From positions 1 to 5,428 of the forward strand of contig LKNC01000197.1 of the NCBI GenBank assembly GCA_001564255.1: DNA of 5,428 nt. The letters are read 5' to 3'. This DNA is from Natrialbaceae archaeon Tc-Br11_E2g1. GTDB taxonomy: Archaea; Halobacteriota; Halobacteria; Halobacteriales; Natrialbaceae. Under the pieces are notes generated by a model. It did no database searches. It was not told the DNA's origin and saw nothing but the letters and a program-made list of their open reading frames with translations. Shown here piece by piece: positions 4,866-5,428 of this stretch. Each line of letters opens with the position of its first letter. Positions within the stretch are counted from its first letter, which is position 1. A program made the translations under genes and the position numbers.

Positions 4866-4873
4866 CGTTTACC
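4866..4873 (-). promoter_or_regulatory. TATA-like box of the DUF5611-like gene, over an upstream stop codon
   Basis: The minus strand reads GGTAAACG, centred 26-27 nt before the ATG at 4843. Its TAA is also the stop codon of the zinc-ribbon gene. It is a modest TATA match, and transcription from upstream is an alternative. Confidence 0.4.
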
Positions 4874-5428
4874 TCTTTTCATCGCTCTCGCGTGTGCCCC
4901 GCCGTCTCTCGGCGGGCGCTAGCTCCCGTTCGCCGAGATACCCCTTCCGACACTCCGGGCAGATGTCGCCGGCACGCAACGAGCCCCGGTCGCCGGGTGC
5001 GACGAACCCACAGTTCGGGCAGAAAAACTCCGCCACGACGTCGTCGCGTCGGCCCCCCGCCCCGGGTGCCGGCACCGACTGGGCGCTTGCGATCCCGGTT
5101 CCCGTCTCGATGGGGTCCTCCTCGGGCGTCGGCTCCCCGGCCTCCTCGTCGACGGGGACGTCGCTCGAGGCCTCCACACCGGAGTCGGCGGGCGTGGCGG
5201 CCTCCGGGTCCGAAGCCTCAGGCCACGCTGGCGGCTGTTTCTCGGCCCCGGCCGGCGGGCCGACGTCGCTCGAGTCGGGCCACTCGCCGTGCTGGCGGTC
5301 GACCCCGGAGGCCTCCGTCCCCTCGAGGATCTCGGCGTCGTCGGTGATCGGTTCGCCGGTCCCGTCGATCGGTACCTCGGGGTCCTCGTCGGCTGTCGGT
5401 TCGGTCTTCGGTCGCTCCCCGTCGTCGA
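4869..5428 (-). CDS. Acidic zinc-ribbon protein, C-terminal part (5' end outside window)
   Basis: The reading frame is open from the right edge to a TAA at 4869, giving 185 visible residues; the true start lies outside the window, and an internal GTG at 5177 should not be taken as the start. The first about 125 visible residues are low complexity, rich in Asp, Glu, Pro and Gly, and contain ITDDAEILEG (27-36) and two Trp-Pro motifs, EWPD (48-51) and AWPE (67-70). A zinc ribbon follows: CPNC (136-139) and CPEC (156-159), separated by a loop with SLRAGDI, then a GYLGER strand and a basic tail. This looks like a haloarchaeal family I recall as DUF7093, which I believe also has a Cys-rich N-terminal domain, but that part is not visible. 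The linker may keep two domains apart. A nucleic acid or protein binding role is possible but unproven. Confidence 0.8.
   Translation of the reverse strand, partial: DDGERPKTEPTADEDPEVPIDGTGEPITDDAEILEGTEASGVDRQHGEWPDSSDVGPPAGAEKQPPAWPEASDPEAATPADSGVEASSDVPVDEEAGEPTPEEDPIETGTGIASAQSVPAPGAGGRRDDVVAEFFCPNCGFVAPGDRGSLRAGDICPECRKGYLGERELAPAERRRGTRESDEKR

Noticed and set aside
4869..5177. Complete 102-residue zinc-ribbon protein starting at GTG 5177
   Set aside because: The same frame stays open with matching acidic composition to the window edge, so the GTG is almost certainly an internal valine codon.
4469..5347. 292-residue plus-strand open frame opposite the DUF5611-like and zinc-ribbon genes
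   Set aside because: Very Arg/Pro-rich translation in its second half, unlike the acidic real proteins; both opposite-strand genes have better support.

Overview
The window looks like ordinary chromosomal DNA from a halophilic archaeon (Halobacteria). GC content is about two thirds. The proteins are strongly acidic (Asp/Glu rich, Lys poor), genes are tightly packed on both strands, and most starts carry a TATA-like box centred about 27 nt upstream, as in leaderless haloarchaeal transcripts. Several genes belong to families I associate with haloarchaea. The genus cannot be fixed from this window. I see no tRNA, rRNA, CRISPR array, insertion sequence, integrase or prophage gene, and no codon-use break suggesting recent transfer.

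Layout, left to right. (1) 23-1069, minus: a NOG1-type GTPase of ribosome assembly. (2) 1192-1566, plus: a glycine-rich integral membrane protein (DUF5518-like), divergent from the GTPase across a control region holding a 15-bp palindrome. (3) A minus-strand pair: a bifunctional-nuclease-family (BFN/DUF151) protein (1853-2317), followed after 1 nt by hisE (1567-1851), phosphoribosyl-ATP pyrophosphatase of histidine synthesis. (4) 2431-3081, plus: a class I SAM methyltransferase resembling METTL7 thiol methyltransferases, divergent from the BFN gene. (5) 3130-4206, plus: a class V PLP-dependent aminotransferase (alanine-glyoxylate type), with its own strong promoter. (6) 4207-4389, minus: a 60-residue two-helix membrane protein. 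(7) 4460-4843, minus: a DUF5611-like protein. (8) 4869-5428, minus: the C-terminal part of an acidic zinc-ribbon protein that runs off the right edge.

The genes do not form one obvious pathway; most look like separate housekeeping or accessory units. The only clear co-transcribed pair is BFN-hisE. The zinc-ribbon and DUF5611 genes are 25 nt apart and may also be co-transcribed. Two convergent pairs (DUF5518/hisE and aminotransferase/small membrane protein) have stop codons that touch with no spacer.

I did not find a convincing new multi-gene system. The most interesting points are a METTL7-like thiol-methyltransferase candidate in an archaeon, compact palindromes in three promoter regions, a regular TATA-to-start spacing that corrects several start codons, and a large excess of CTCGAG. 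No intergenic stretch exceeds about 125 bases.
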